The notes: generated by a model from the letters alone, not told the origin. DNA of 5,795 bases from Pseudomonadota bacterium (GCA_021783855.1 JAJXTL010000168.1:1-5795), one strand, 5' to 3'. Counted from the stretch's first letter, positions 1 to 5,795 are shown. Translations and numbers: made by a program.

Positions 1-76
1 TCCCGAAAACCAAGTACCTACACTCGTCGATTGTTTAATTTATTTTTTAAAGAGCGACTCGCTTGTCAGCGAAGAG
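1..76 (-). other. rRNA operon leader transcript (partial, 16S gene expected beyond the left edge)
   Basis: Read on the minus strand, the stretch downstream of the promoter at 83-110 has the layout of a proteobacterial rrn leader: a short GC-rich hairpin, a boxA, then a conserved segment at 10-24 (AGTGTAGGTACTTGG) that resembles the E. coli leader segment after boxA (TGTGTGGGCACTCG). No 16S sequence itself is visible, because the window ends while still in the leader. The transcription start is placed near 75-76 from the -10 position. A boxA also occurs in 16S-23S spacers, but the strong promoter immediately upstream favours the 16S leader. The identity of the downstream gene is inferred. Confidence 0.72.
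44..73 (-). promoter_or_regulatory. boxB-like hairpin plus boxA antitermination site
   Basis: On the minus strand bases 73-58 form a stem-loop (TTCGCT / AGCGAG with loop GACA; five Watson-Crick pairs and one U-G pair). It is followed two bases later by GCTCTTTAAAAA (55-44), matching the E. coli rrn boxA (TGCTCTTTAACAA) except for one A in place of C. In E. coli boxA binds NusB/NusE and lets RNA polymerase pass Rho-dependent terminators in untranslated rRNA. The boxB-then-boxA order matches the known leader order. Function is assigned from this similarity. Confidence 0.7.
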
Positions 77-82
77 GTCAGC

Positions 83-110
83 ATTGTAGAGATTTTTAAT
101 ATCTTGTCAA
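83..110 (-). promoter_or_regulatory. rRNA P1-type sigma70 promoter
   Basis: On the minus strand a perfect -35 TTGACA (105-110) is separated by 16 bases from a near-perfect -10 TACAAT (83-88). A 16-base spacer is typical of rRNA P1 promoters, which are growth-rate and ppGpp regulated in E. coli. The promoter sits between the tRNA-fMet gene and the boxA element, pointing left. The sequence upstream of the -35 (about 112-156) is fairly A/T-rich and could hold UP-element or Fis contacts, but I see no clear consensus for either. Confidence 0.82.
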
Positions 111-156
111 GCGACTTCTTGAAACGTTTACTACAATAACTATTACTAAATTCGGG

Positions 157-230
<74 letters not shown>

Positions 231-241
231 TCAGAAAACGG

Positions 242-270
242 ACTATAGCAAAGCACATGCGTGTCGTCAA
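242..270 (-). promoter_or_regulatory. sigma70 promoter of the tRNA-fMet gene
   Basis: On the minus strand the -35 TTGACG (265-270) and the -10 TATAGT (242-247) are separated by the optimal 17 bases, each one mismatch from consensus. Transcription would start near 235, leaving a 5' leader of only a few bases before the mature tRNA end at 230. The block at 271-295, directly upstream of the -35, is almost pure A/T and is placed where an UP element would contact the RNA polymerase alpha subunits. Confidence 0.82.
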
Positions 271-271
271 T

Positions 272-292
272 TAATATTTTAATTTAATATTA
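272..292. repeat. A/T-only inverted repeat between divergent genes
   Basis: TAATATT (272-278) and AATATTA (286-292) are perfect 7-base inverted arms with a 7-base spacer, all A or T. It lies just upstream of the tRNA promoter and about 105 bases before the start of the efflux operon. It may simply be the UP element of the tRNA promoter. An operator for a regulator of the efflux operon is possible but unsupported beyond symmetry and position, and symmetry in A/T-rich DNA arises easily by chance. Confidence 0.35.
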
Positions 293-386
293 TTTCACCT
301 CTGCGAGTGAACCATTTAACCGCTACACATGACTATAGGCTGTCTTTTCCACTCGCAACCAGTAAGATGCATATTCAGCAAATACC

Positions 387-390
387 GGAG
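387..390 (+). promoter_or_regulatory. ribosome binding site of the adaptor gene
   Basis: GGAG ends six bases before the ATG at 397. It decides the start: the in-frame GTG at 307 and ATG at 367 lack such a site and would place 30 or 10 extra residues in front of a well-formed signal peptide. Confidence 0.75.
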
Positions 391-396
391 TTATCC

Positions 397-1491
397 ATGA
401 AGCACACTTTATATGTTATCGGACTCCTCTTTCTGTCCATCAACAGCTTTGCGGACGACATCATCCCTCTGAGCGCCAAGCAGATTACAGCCCTCGGCAT
501 CAGCACTGTCCCGCTGCCCAACAAACAGCAAGGTGAAATATCCGGCCTGCCCGCTTTAGTGGTCATTCCCAGCAATCAACTCTATGTCATCAGCGCTCCG
601 CTGGCAGCGATGATAGAAGAAACGTTGGTTGGCGTAGGCGATACCGTAAAGAAAGGCCAGGTGATTGCAAGGCTGCAAAGCCCGGCGCTGGCAGAAGTGC
701 AACGCGGCTTAGTGCAGGCTTCCGTGAAAAACCAACTCGCGCGCGCCAACTTGCTGCGCGATGAATCCTTATACAAGGACGGCATTATTTCAGAAAGCCG
801 CTATCGCAACACACAGGGACTGGCACTTGAAACCCAGGCAGCCCTAGCAGAACGCCACCAGATGTTACGTGCTTCAGGAATGTCCGACAGCGCGATTGCA
901 CAACTGCAATCAGCCAATAGCTTGAACAGCCTGCTTGTTCTGACTTCGCCAACCGATGGTGTAGTGCTGGAAAAGTCTGCCAGCCCCGGACAACGTCTCG
1001 ATGCAGCCACCCCGCTGTTCAAGATTGCCAATCCGGCTTCTCTTGCCTTGGAAATTCAGGCGCCACTGGCCGTCACCCGCGATCTGAAGATAGGTGCTGC
1101 AATCTCGCTCCCGACACAGGCAGCCAGCGGCAAGCTCACCGCCATCGGTCGCAGCCTGACCGGCACCAATCAGACCATACTATTGCGCGGCGTCATTTTA
1201 CAGGGTGCTGAAAATCTGCGTCCCGGCCAGTACGTCGAAGCCGCCATCAGCACAATGGTTAACAGCGGCGCACAATGGGAAATCCCCAACAGCGCGATCT
1301 CGCGCATCGATGGGCACAGCGTGATATTCGCAAAGACCCCACAGGGATTTCGCGCACTATCCATACGCATACTCAATGAAGGCGCGCAAAACAGTCTGGT
1401 CAGCGGCCCGCTCAAGGGTGACGAAATAATCGCAGTGCATGGCGTTTCATCGCTCAAATCCAGCCTGACAGGCGTTGGCGGCGGTGAATAA
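397..1491 (+). CDS. RND efflux periplasmic adaptor (membrane fusion protein, CusB/CzcB-like)
   Basis: A 364-residue protein that should bridge the inner-membrane RND pump encoded next and the outer-membrane channel encoded at the end of the operon. The N-terminus is a classical Sec signal peptide: K2, hydrophobic core about 5-15, likely cleavage after SFA at residue 19, with no lipobox cysteine. The first lipoyl-like half is at about 62-96 (VGDTVKKGQVIARLQSP), an alpha-helical hairpin at about 97-172, and the second lipoyl half at about 180-212 (TDGVVLEKSASPGQRL). A beta-barrel follows at about 215-287 (GQYVEAAI near the end) and a membrane-proximal domain to the C-terminus. It is shorter than CusB or CzcB as I recall them and has no N-terminal Met- or His-rich metal-binding segment and no fused CusF-like domain. 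The start at 397 was chosen from the ribosome site and signal peptide. Family assignment is firm; substrate is not. Confidence 0.92.
   Translation: MKHTLYVIGLLFLSINSFADDIIPLSAKQITALGISTVPLPNKQQGEISGLPALVVIPSNQLYVISAPLAAMIEETLVGVGDTVKKGQVIARLQSPALAEVQRGLVQASVKNQLARANLLRDESLYKDGIISESRYRNTQGLALETQAALAERHQMLRASGMSDSAIAQLQSANSLNSLLVLTSPTDGVVLEKSASPGQRLDAATPLFKIANPASLALEIQAPLAVTRDLKIGAAISLPTQAASGKLTAIGRSLTGTNQTILLRGVILQGAENLRPGQYVEAAISTMVNSGAQWEIPNSAISRIDGHSVIFAKTPQGFRALSIRILNEGAQNSLVSGPLKGDEIIAVHGVSSLKSSLTGVGGGE
1483..1487 (+). promoter_or_regulatory. ribosome binding site of the RND pump gene, inside the adaptor's last codons
   Basis: GGTGA, complementary to the 3' part of the anti-Shine-Dalgarno sequence, ends six bases before the ATG at 1494 and overlaps the final codons of the adaptor gene. 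With only two bases between stop and start, translational coupling is likely. Confidence 0.5.
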
Positions 1492-1493
1492 CC

Positions 1494-4400
1494 ATGTTCG
1501 AAAAACTGCTTGAATTCGCCCTGACCCAGCGCTTGCTGGTTGCAGCACTCACGCTGCTGCTGATCGGCGCCGGTATTGCCGCTTTTCGCGACTTGCCGAT
1601 CGACGCATTCCCGGACGTATCCTCGACACAAGTCAAAATTATCATGAAAGCGCCGGGCATGACGCCCGAAGAAGTCGAGGCACGCATCGTCACGCCCATC
1701 GAACTTGAAATGCTGGGCATCCCCAATCAGCGCATCATGCGCTCAATTTCCAAATACGCGATTGCCGATATCACCATAGACTTTAACGAAGGCACCGACA
1801 TCTATTGGGCAAGGCAGCAGGTTGCCGAGCGCCTGAATAACGCGCAAAAAGATTTGCCTGTTTCCGCTGTCGGCGGCCTGGCCCCCATTACCACGCCGCT
1901 GGGTGAAATGTTCATGTTCACCGTTGAAGGCGACAACGTGTCACTGGAAGAGCGTCGCACCATACTGGACTGGGTGATACGCCCGGCACTGCGCACCCTG
2001 CCCGGCGTTGCCGATGTCAATTCACTGGGTGGTCTTGCTCGCAGCTTTGAAATCGTGCCGGACCGCAGTGCGCTGGCCTCGCATGGCATCTCTTTTGCCA
2101 TGTTGCAACAAGCGGTACAAGCCAATAACCGCAACGATGGCGCCGGGCGCATCAACGATGGCGAGGAGGCGCTGCTGGTGCGTAACGAGGGCAGCATCAA
2201 AACACTGCAGGATGTGCGCAACATCGTGATCGCAAGCCCCGGTGACAGTCCGATACGGGTAGGCGATGTAGCCCAGGTGCGCATCGGCAGCATGACGCGT
2301 TATGGCGTTGTGACCAAAGACGGCAAGGGCGAGGCGGTGGAAGGACTGGTGCTGGGCCTGCGCGGCGCGAATGCACAAAAAGTAGTCGCCGGCGTACAGG
2401 CCAAGCTGAAAGAGCTGGCTCCGATGCTACCCAGAGGGGTCAGCACGCGTGTCTTCTATGACCGGGGCGCGCTGGTAGACCGCGCGATAGGTACCGTATC
2501 AAAAGCGCTCACCGAAGCGATTCTTTTGGTCGTGGTCCTGCTGGTGCTGTTTCTGGGCAACTTGCGTGCAGCCGTCGTAGTGGCCGCAAGCCTGCCGCTT
2601 GCAGTGCTGATCACCTTCATTCTGATGCAACAATTCGGCATGTCCGCCAATCTGATGAGTCTGGGCGGGCTTGCCATCGCAATCGGCATGCTGGTGGACG
2701 GCTCGGTGGTCGTGGTGGAGAACATCATCAACCATCTGGCCAACCGGCGGGAACACATCCCGCACCTGCACATCATCTACCGCGCGGTGAAAGAAGTCAT
2801 CACGCCGGTTGCAGCGGGGGTCGCCATCATCATCATCGTATTCCTGCCTCTGCTGACACTGCAAGGACTGGAAGGAAAACTGTTCATCCCGGTAGCCCTG
2901 ACCATCGTGTTTGCGCTGGCAGGTTCGCTGCTGCTGTCGCTGACCGTGATACCGATGCTCTCCTCCCTGCTGATCAAGACTGCCGGGCATGAGGAACCCT
3001 GGCTGATGCGACACGCAATGGCGATCTACACACCGCTGCTGAAAAGTGCGCTGAACAGGGAACGCGTGGTGATCATTGCCGCCCTGCTGATGTTGCTGAT
3101 CAGCGTCGGCGTTTATACACTGATCGGCAAAGCGTTCATGCCGGAAATGGATGAGGGCGATCTCATCATGCAGGTAACCAAGTTACCTTCCATCAACCTC
3201 GCTCAGACCGCCATCATGGACGAGCGCATTCAGCGTGCGATACTTGAGGCCGTTCCCGAAATCAGGAGCATCGTCTCGCGTGCCGGCGCAGATGAACTCG
3301 GCCTTGACCCGATGGGATTGAACGAGACCGATAATTTTCTGGTGCTCAAACCCCAGGATCAGTGGCGCAGCCATGACAAGAACAAGATCGTCGACAACGT
3401 GCGCACGGTCATGGCCAACTTTCCCGGCGTGGAATACAGTTTCACCCAACCCATTGCCATGCGCGTATCGGAGATGCTCACCGGCTCGCGCGGCGACATC
3501 GCCATCAAAATTTTCGGCACCGATCTTACCAAACTCAATGACACTGCGGAACAGATGGTCAAAGTATTGCAAGGTATCCGGGGCAACGAAGATCCCTACA
3601 CCGTAAAGAACAGCGGCGTACAGTACTTCCGCGTGGTGATCGATCGACTGGCTGCCGGTCGGTTAGGCCTGAGCGTGGATGACATCGCCAATGCCTTGCG
3701 CAGCCAGATCGAAGGCCAGCAATTAGGCACGGTCATCGAAAACGGTCGCCGCACACCGCTCATCGTGCGCGGCGAAGCCGACGTACAGCAATCCCCCGCG
3801 CTGTTTGCCGCGCTCACCCTGCCGTTACCCAACGGGCAAAACGTACCGTTAACTGTAGTTGCGAAACTGGAACGTGTCGATGGCCCGGTAAAAATAGACA
3901 GGGAGAACGGTCAGCGCATGGTGGTGGTGCAAAGCAATGTGCGCGGCCGCGATCTGGTCGGTTTCGTGGAAGAAGCAAAGGCTGCGGTAGCTGCAAAAAT
4001 CAAACTGCCGGAAGGTTACCGGCTGACCTGGGGCGGACAGTTCGAGAATCAGCAACGGGCAGCAGCCCGACTGGCGATGGTGGTGCCGGTAGCGCTGGGT
4101 ATGATTTTCATGCTGCTGTTCGCCACTTTCGGCTCAGTCAGACAAGCCGTACTGGTACTCACCAACATTCCGTTCGCGCTGATCGGCGGCATACTGGCCT
4201 TGTGGGTGAGCGGCGAATACGTCTCGGTTCCCGCGTCGGTCGGTTTCATTGCATTGCTGGGCATTGCTGTGCTCAACGGCGTGGTCATGGTGTCCTATTT
4301 CAACCAGCTGCACAGTGAGGGAATGGAGATCAACCAGGTGGTGTTCGAAGGTGCCAAACGACGCCTGCGCCCGGTGCTGATGACCGCCAGCATCACGGCC

Positions 4401-4568
4401 TTTGGCCTGTTGCCCGTGCTGTTTGCCAGCGGTCCCGGCTCTGAAATCCAGAAACCGCTGGCCATCGTGGTGACCGGCGGACTGATCAGCTCGACATTGC
4501 TGACGCTGATCATGCTGCCCATCCTGTACCGCCGCTTCGGCCTTGAACGCGCAAGAAAGTCAAAATGA
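1494..4568 (+). CDS. heavy-metal-efflux RND pump, CusA/CzcA family
   Basis: A 1024-residue, full-length proton-driven inner-membrane pump that exports metal cations through the adaptor and outer-membrane channel. It shows the duplicated RND architecture: TM1 at about 12-30, first periplasmic porter/docking block about 35-335, TM2-6 about 338-495, TM7 about 524-545, second periplasmic block about 550-850, TM8-12 about 857-1012. Family motifs include DLPIDAFPDVSSTQV (33-47), PGMTPEEVEARIVTPIE (54-70) and the TM4 proton-relay segment AIGMLVDGSVVVVEN (396-410), with D402 and E409. The C-terminal RLRPVLMTA (957-965) and GSEIQKPLA (982-990) are typical of heavy-metal RND pumps. The first aspartate of CzcA's DFG-x3-DGA motif is alanine (A396), as in CusA, while TM10 VLNG (926-929) is CzcA-like. 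M575 and M661 appear to align with two of the three CusA copper-binding methionines, but the third is L726. Metal specificity (Cu/Ag versus Zn/Co/Cd/Ni) therefore stays open. It begins two bases after the adaptor stop. Confidence 0.95.
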   Translation: MFEKLLEFALTQRLLVAALTLLLIGAGIAAFRDLPIDAFPDVSSTQVKIIMKAPGMTPEEVEARIVTPIELEMLGIPNQRIMRSISKYAIADITIDFNEGTDIYWARQQVAERLNNAQKDLPVSAVGGLAPITTPLGEMFMFTVEGDNVSLEERRTILDWVIRPALRTLPGVADVNSLGGLARSFEIVPDRSALASHGISFAMLQQAVQANNRNDGAGRINDGEEALLVRNEGSIKTLQDVRNIVIASPGDSPIRVGDVAQVRIGSMTRYGVVTKDGKGEAVEGLVLGLRGANAQKVVAGVQAKLKELAPMLPRGVSTRVFYDRGALVDRAIGTVSKALTEAILLVVVLLVLFLGNLRAAVVVAASLPLAVLITFILMQQFGMSANLMSLGGLAIAIGMLVDGSVVVVENIINHLANRREHIPHLHIIYRAVKEVITPVAAGVAIIIIVFLPLLTLQGLEGKLFIPVALTIVFALAGSLLLSLTVIPMLSSLLIKTAGHEEPWLMRHAMAIYTPLLKSALNRERVVIIAALLMLLISVGVYTLIGKAFMPEMDEGDLIMQVTKLPSINLAQTAIMDERIQRAILEAVPEIRSIVSRAGADELGLDPMGLNETDNFLVLKPQDQWRSHDKNKIVDNVRTVMANFPGVEYSFTQPIAMRVSEMLTGSRGDIAIKIFGTDLTKLNDTAEQMVKVLQGIRGNEDPYTVKNSGVQYFRVVIDRLAAGRLGLSVDDIANALRSQIEGQQLGTVIENGRRTPLIVRGEADVQQSPALFAALTLPLPNGQNVPLTVVAKLERVDGPVKIDRENGQRMVVVQSNVRGRDLVGFVEEAKAAVAAKIKLPEGYRLTWGGQFENQQRAAARLAMVVPVALGMIFMLLFATFGSVRQAVLVLTNIPFALIGGILALWVSGEYVSVPASVGFIALLGIAVLNGVVMVSYFNQLHSEGMEINQVVFEGAKRRLRPVLMTASITAFGLLPVLFASGPGSEIQKPLAIVVTGGLISSTLLTLIMLPILYRRFGLERARKSK

Positions 4569-4876
4569 AAGAAATGAATTGTTGTTTGACGCTGGTCTGC
4601 CACCGCTCCCTGGAAGAGCGTCTGGTCGATCATCTGCTGGAGCATCCCGAATGGGTCAGCGGTTTTACCCTGACGCACAACGAAGGCGGCAGCCGGAAGG
4701 AAAAGCTGCCCAGCATGCTGGAACAGGTCAGAGGGCGCTCGCAACGCGTGCAGATCGTCACCGTAATGAACCACAACGATGCGTGCGAACTCATCGCCCA
4801 CTTGAAAGAAAGTGAGGCCAATCATGAAATAGCTTACTGGATCACGCCGGTGATCGAATTCGGGAGGCTGGCATGA
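4565..4876 (+). CDS. DUF3240 family, PII/CutA-like small protein
   Basis: A 103-residue soluble protein with no signal peptide or membrane segment, so probably cytoplasmic. I recognise DUF3240 from its length, its position after an RND pump gene, and two stretches: EQVRGRSQRVQIV (53-65) and IAYWITPVIEFGRL (89-102). The pattern of strands and helices suggests a ferredoxin-like PII/CutA-type fold, which in relatives forms trimers. Potential metal ligands cluster at the N-terminus (C6, C7, C12, H13), with more at H70 and C74. The ATG overlaps the pump's TGA (ATGA), with only a weak purine-rich ribosome site, so translation is probably coupled to the pump. The role is unknown for the family. A sensor or modulator of the adjacent metal exporter is an inference from the operon. 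An alternative start is the ATG at 4574. Confidence 0.82.
   Translation: MKEMNCCLTLVCHRSLEERLVDHLLEHPEWVSGFTLTHNEGGSRKEKLPSMLEQVRGRSQRVQIVTVMNHNDACELIAHLKESEANHEIAYWITPVIEFGRLA
4862..4867 (+). promoter_or_regulatory. ribosome binding site fixing the start of the outer-membrane channel gene
   Basis: GGGAGG ends five bases before the ATG at 4873, the strongest Shine-Dalgarno match in the operon. It supports the upstream start even though this gives an unusually long segment ahead of the signal peptide. None of the later in-frame candidates (ATG at 4885 and 4906, GTG at 4945) has a comparable, correctly spaced site. Confidence 0.75.
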
Positions 4877-5795
4877 TACGGGCAATGGAAAATGAAAAAT
4901 GGAAAATGGAAAGAAGCAAGTGGCACACCCGCAAGCGCTGGACCGTGCGGTTCCCGCAACTAAAACTGCGACCGCTACGCTCAGCGAGGAGCGGTCTGCT
5001 GGGGCTCGCTTTGTTCTGTCACTTCGCCAGTGCCGCCACAGCGATCAATCCTCCAGACTTGCCGCCCTTGGTTAAAGTCAACACCGCGTTGGATAATCAT
5101 CTGATGGTATTGAACGCACACAGCACCTTGAAGCTCGAGCAAGCCAATCAGCTCAAGTGGAATAGCGGCAATTACGAGTTCACTCTGCGCGCCGGTGCGG
5201 GGCAGCGCCAGATGGTGTACCTCGGGCAATCGTTCCCGGAATATGATGTGGCAATAGAGCGTCCGTTGCGCTTGCCTAACAAGGTCGGTATCGATCAGGA
5301 CATCGGTGCGGCCAGTGTGGCCCGCGCGGATTTTGCCTTGGGTGATGCGCATCATGAGGCCGGGCGTTTGCTGTTGCACTTCTGGTTCGCATGGCTGCGC
5401 GAACAGACCCAAGTGGGGCTATGGCAGCAACAGGCAAATATTTTGGCGCAGCAAGTCGAGGTGGCAGACAAGCGTGTCAAAGCGGGCGATGCGCCCAAGC
5501 TGGAATTGAACCTGGCACGAGCAGCCCACGCGCAAGCTCAGGTGTCTTTGCAGCAGGCCAGCTTGCGCGCGGAAATGGCAGCCAACGATTTGCAGCAGCA
5601 ATTCCCTGCGATACCGCTGCCTGATGAAGTTGTGTTGCAAATCCCGCAGGCCATCGACGGGAGCTATACGGTTTGGCAGGCGCGTATCATGAACGACAAC
5701 CATGAACTGGGTATGGCGCAAGCGCAAGCGCAAGTACAACGACTGTTGGCGCAACGCAGCCGTGCGGACCAACTACCCGATCCCACCGTGGGGCT
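4873..5795 (+). CDS. TolC family outer-membrane efflux channel (CzcC/CusC-like), 3' end cut by window
   Basis: An open frame of 307 codons running off the right edge; family members are usually a little over 400 residues, so about a quarter is missing. It would form the trimeric outer-membrane duct of the tripartite metal exporter. Family features are IERPLRLPNK (128-137), the region before the first long helix, then long Gln/Ala-rich coiled-coil helices at about 140-245 with RVKAGDAPKLELNLARA (201-217), a conserved outer-membrane-factor motif. A second-repeat helix begins at about 264. A hydrophobic core LLGLALFCHFASA (42-54) gives a Sec signal with likely cleavage after residue 54. C49 is not in a lipobox, as F precedes it, so a lipoprotein like CusC is unlikely. 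About 40 basic, low-complexity residues precede the core, which is abnormal. The ATG overlaps the DUF3240 stop (ATGA). Family call is firm; the exact start is less so. Confidence 0.88.
   Translation, partial: MIRAMENEKWKMERSKWHTRKRWTVRFPQLKLRPLRSARSGLLGLALFCHFASAATAINPPDLPPLVKVNTALDNHLMVLNAHSTLKLEQANQLKWNSGNYEFTLRAGAGQRQMVYLGQSFPEYDVAIERPLRLPNKVGIDQDIGAASVARADFALGDAHHEAGRLLLHFWFAWLREQTQVGLWQQQANILAQQVEVADKRVKAGDAPKLELNLARAAHAQAQVSLQQASLRAEMAANDLQQQFPAIPLPDEVVLQIPQAIDGSYTVWQARIMNDNHELGMAQAQAQVQRLLAQRSRADQLPDPTVG
4884..4910 (+). repeat. purine-rich imperfect direct repeat inside the channel gene's 5' end
   Basis: AATGGAAAATG occurs at 4884-4894 and again at 4898-4908, a 14-base period, in a stretch where the only pyrimidines on this strand are the T of each ATG. 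It contributes four ATG triplets spread over all three frames and encodes residues 5-12 of the channel protein (MENEKWKM). It looks like replication slippage or inserted low-complexity DNA rather than conserved coding sequence. Confidence 0.6.
4946..4958. repeat. short GC-rich inverted repeat, first of a pair
   Basis: TGCGG (4946-4950) and CCGCA (4954-4958) form a perfect 5-base stem with a TTC loop, within the codons just before the signal-peptide core of the channel protein. A stem this short can arise by chance; it is listed because of the larger inverted repeat 11 bases downstream. Confidence 0.35.
4970..4996. repeat. compound inverted repeat (hairpin) in the channel gene's 5' region
   Basis: GACCGCT (4970-4976) and AGCGGTC (4990-4996) are perfect 7-base arms. 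Inside them CGC (4978-4980) and GCG (4984-4986) form a second stem around TCA, with an asymmetric bulge (A against AGG). The whole 27-base element resembles a REP-type palindrome in size and form. It encodes residues 33-41 of the channel precursor, immediately before the hydrophobic core. In mRNA it would be a stable hairpin about 100 bases after the start codon. Confidence 0.5.

Noticed and set aside
111..156. Possible intrinsic terminator after the tRNA
   Set aside because: Only weak A/T-rich partial symmetry is present, with no GC-rich stem followed by a T run on the minus strand.
307..396. Upstream GTG start for the adaptor gene giving 30 extra residues
   Set aside because: No ribosome site precedes GTG 307, and the extra residues would sit in front of a complete signal peptide; ATG 397 has GGAG at the right distance.
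2499..3014. Minus-strand open frame of 171 codons with a Gln/His/Asp-rich product
   Set aside because: It mirrors the hydrophobic transmembrane codons of the pump on the opposite strand; the composition is an artefact of reading those codons in antisense.
4295..4885. Long minus-strand open frame of 196 codons opposite the pump end, DUF3240 and channel start
   Set aside because: It lies antisense to three well-supported coding regions and shows no recognisable domain; its openness follows from the codon pattern of the plus-strand genes.
4892..4963. Small out-of-frame ORF (23 codons) beginning at an ATG in the purine-rich repeat
   Set aside because: It has no ribosome site of its own, arises from the repeat's multiple ATGs, and is overlapped by the in-frame channel gene.
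4981..5412. Minus-strand open frame of 143 codons opposite the channel gene
   Set aside because: The plus strand encodes an uninterrupted, recognisable TolC-like protein here; the antisense product resembles nothing I know.

Overview
The window reads as chromosomal DNA of a proteobacterium, most likely a betaproteobacterium (Nitrosomonadales/Gallionellaceae-like is my guess). The evidence is the style of the rRNA leader (a boxA of the form GCTCTTTAAAAA followed by a conserved GTGTAGGTACTTGG-like stretch), canonical sigma70 promoters, and a metal-efflux operon that carries a DUF3240-type gene. No species assignment is possible from the sequence alone.

Left edge, bases 1-300, minus strand: a strong stable-RNA region. 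An initiator tRNA (tRNA-fMet, anticodon CAT, 157-230) has its own near-consensus promoter (242-270). Just downstream on the same strand lies a second, rRNA P1-type promoter (83-110), then a boxB-like hairpin and boxA (44-73), running off the left edge. This is the expected start of an rRNA operon whose 16S gene should lie just outside the window.

Bases 397-5795, plus strand: one tightly packed operon, divergent from the tRNA. In order it encodes a periplasmic adaptor (membrane fusion protein, 397-1491), a heavy-metal-efflux RND pump of the CusA/CzcA family (1494-4568), a small DUF3240 / PII-like protein (4565-4876), and a TolC/CzcC-like outer membrane channel (from 4873, cut by the window end). 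Gene junctions are a 2-base gap, a 4-base ATGA overlap and a second 4-base ATGA overlap, so the genes are almost certainly co-transcribed and translationally coupled. The adaptor, pump and channel make a complete tripartite envelope exporter for metal cations. The DUF3240 protein is a likely cytosolic accessory or sensor for it.

I see no mobile element, CRISPR array or clearly undescribed system. The most interesting points are the DUF3240 gene embedded in the pump operon, a pump whose signature residues mix CusA-like (Cu/Ag) and CzcA-like (Zn/Co/Cd) features, and an odd N-terminal extension on the outer membrane protein built from a purine-rich near-repeat and two GC-rich inverted repeats.
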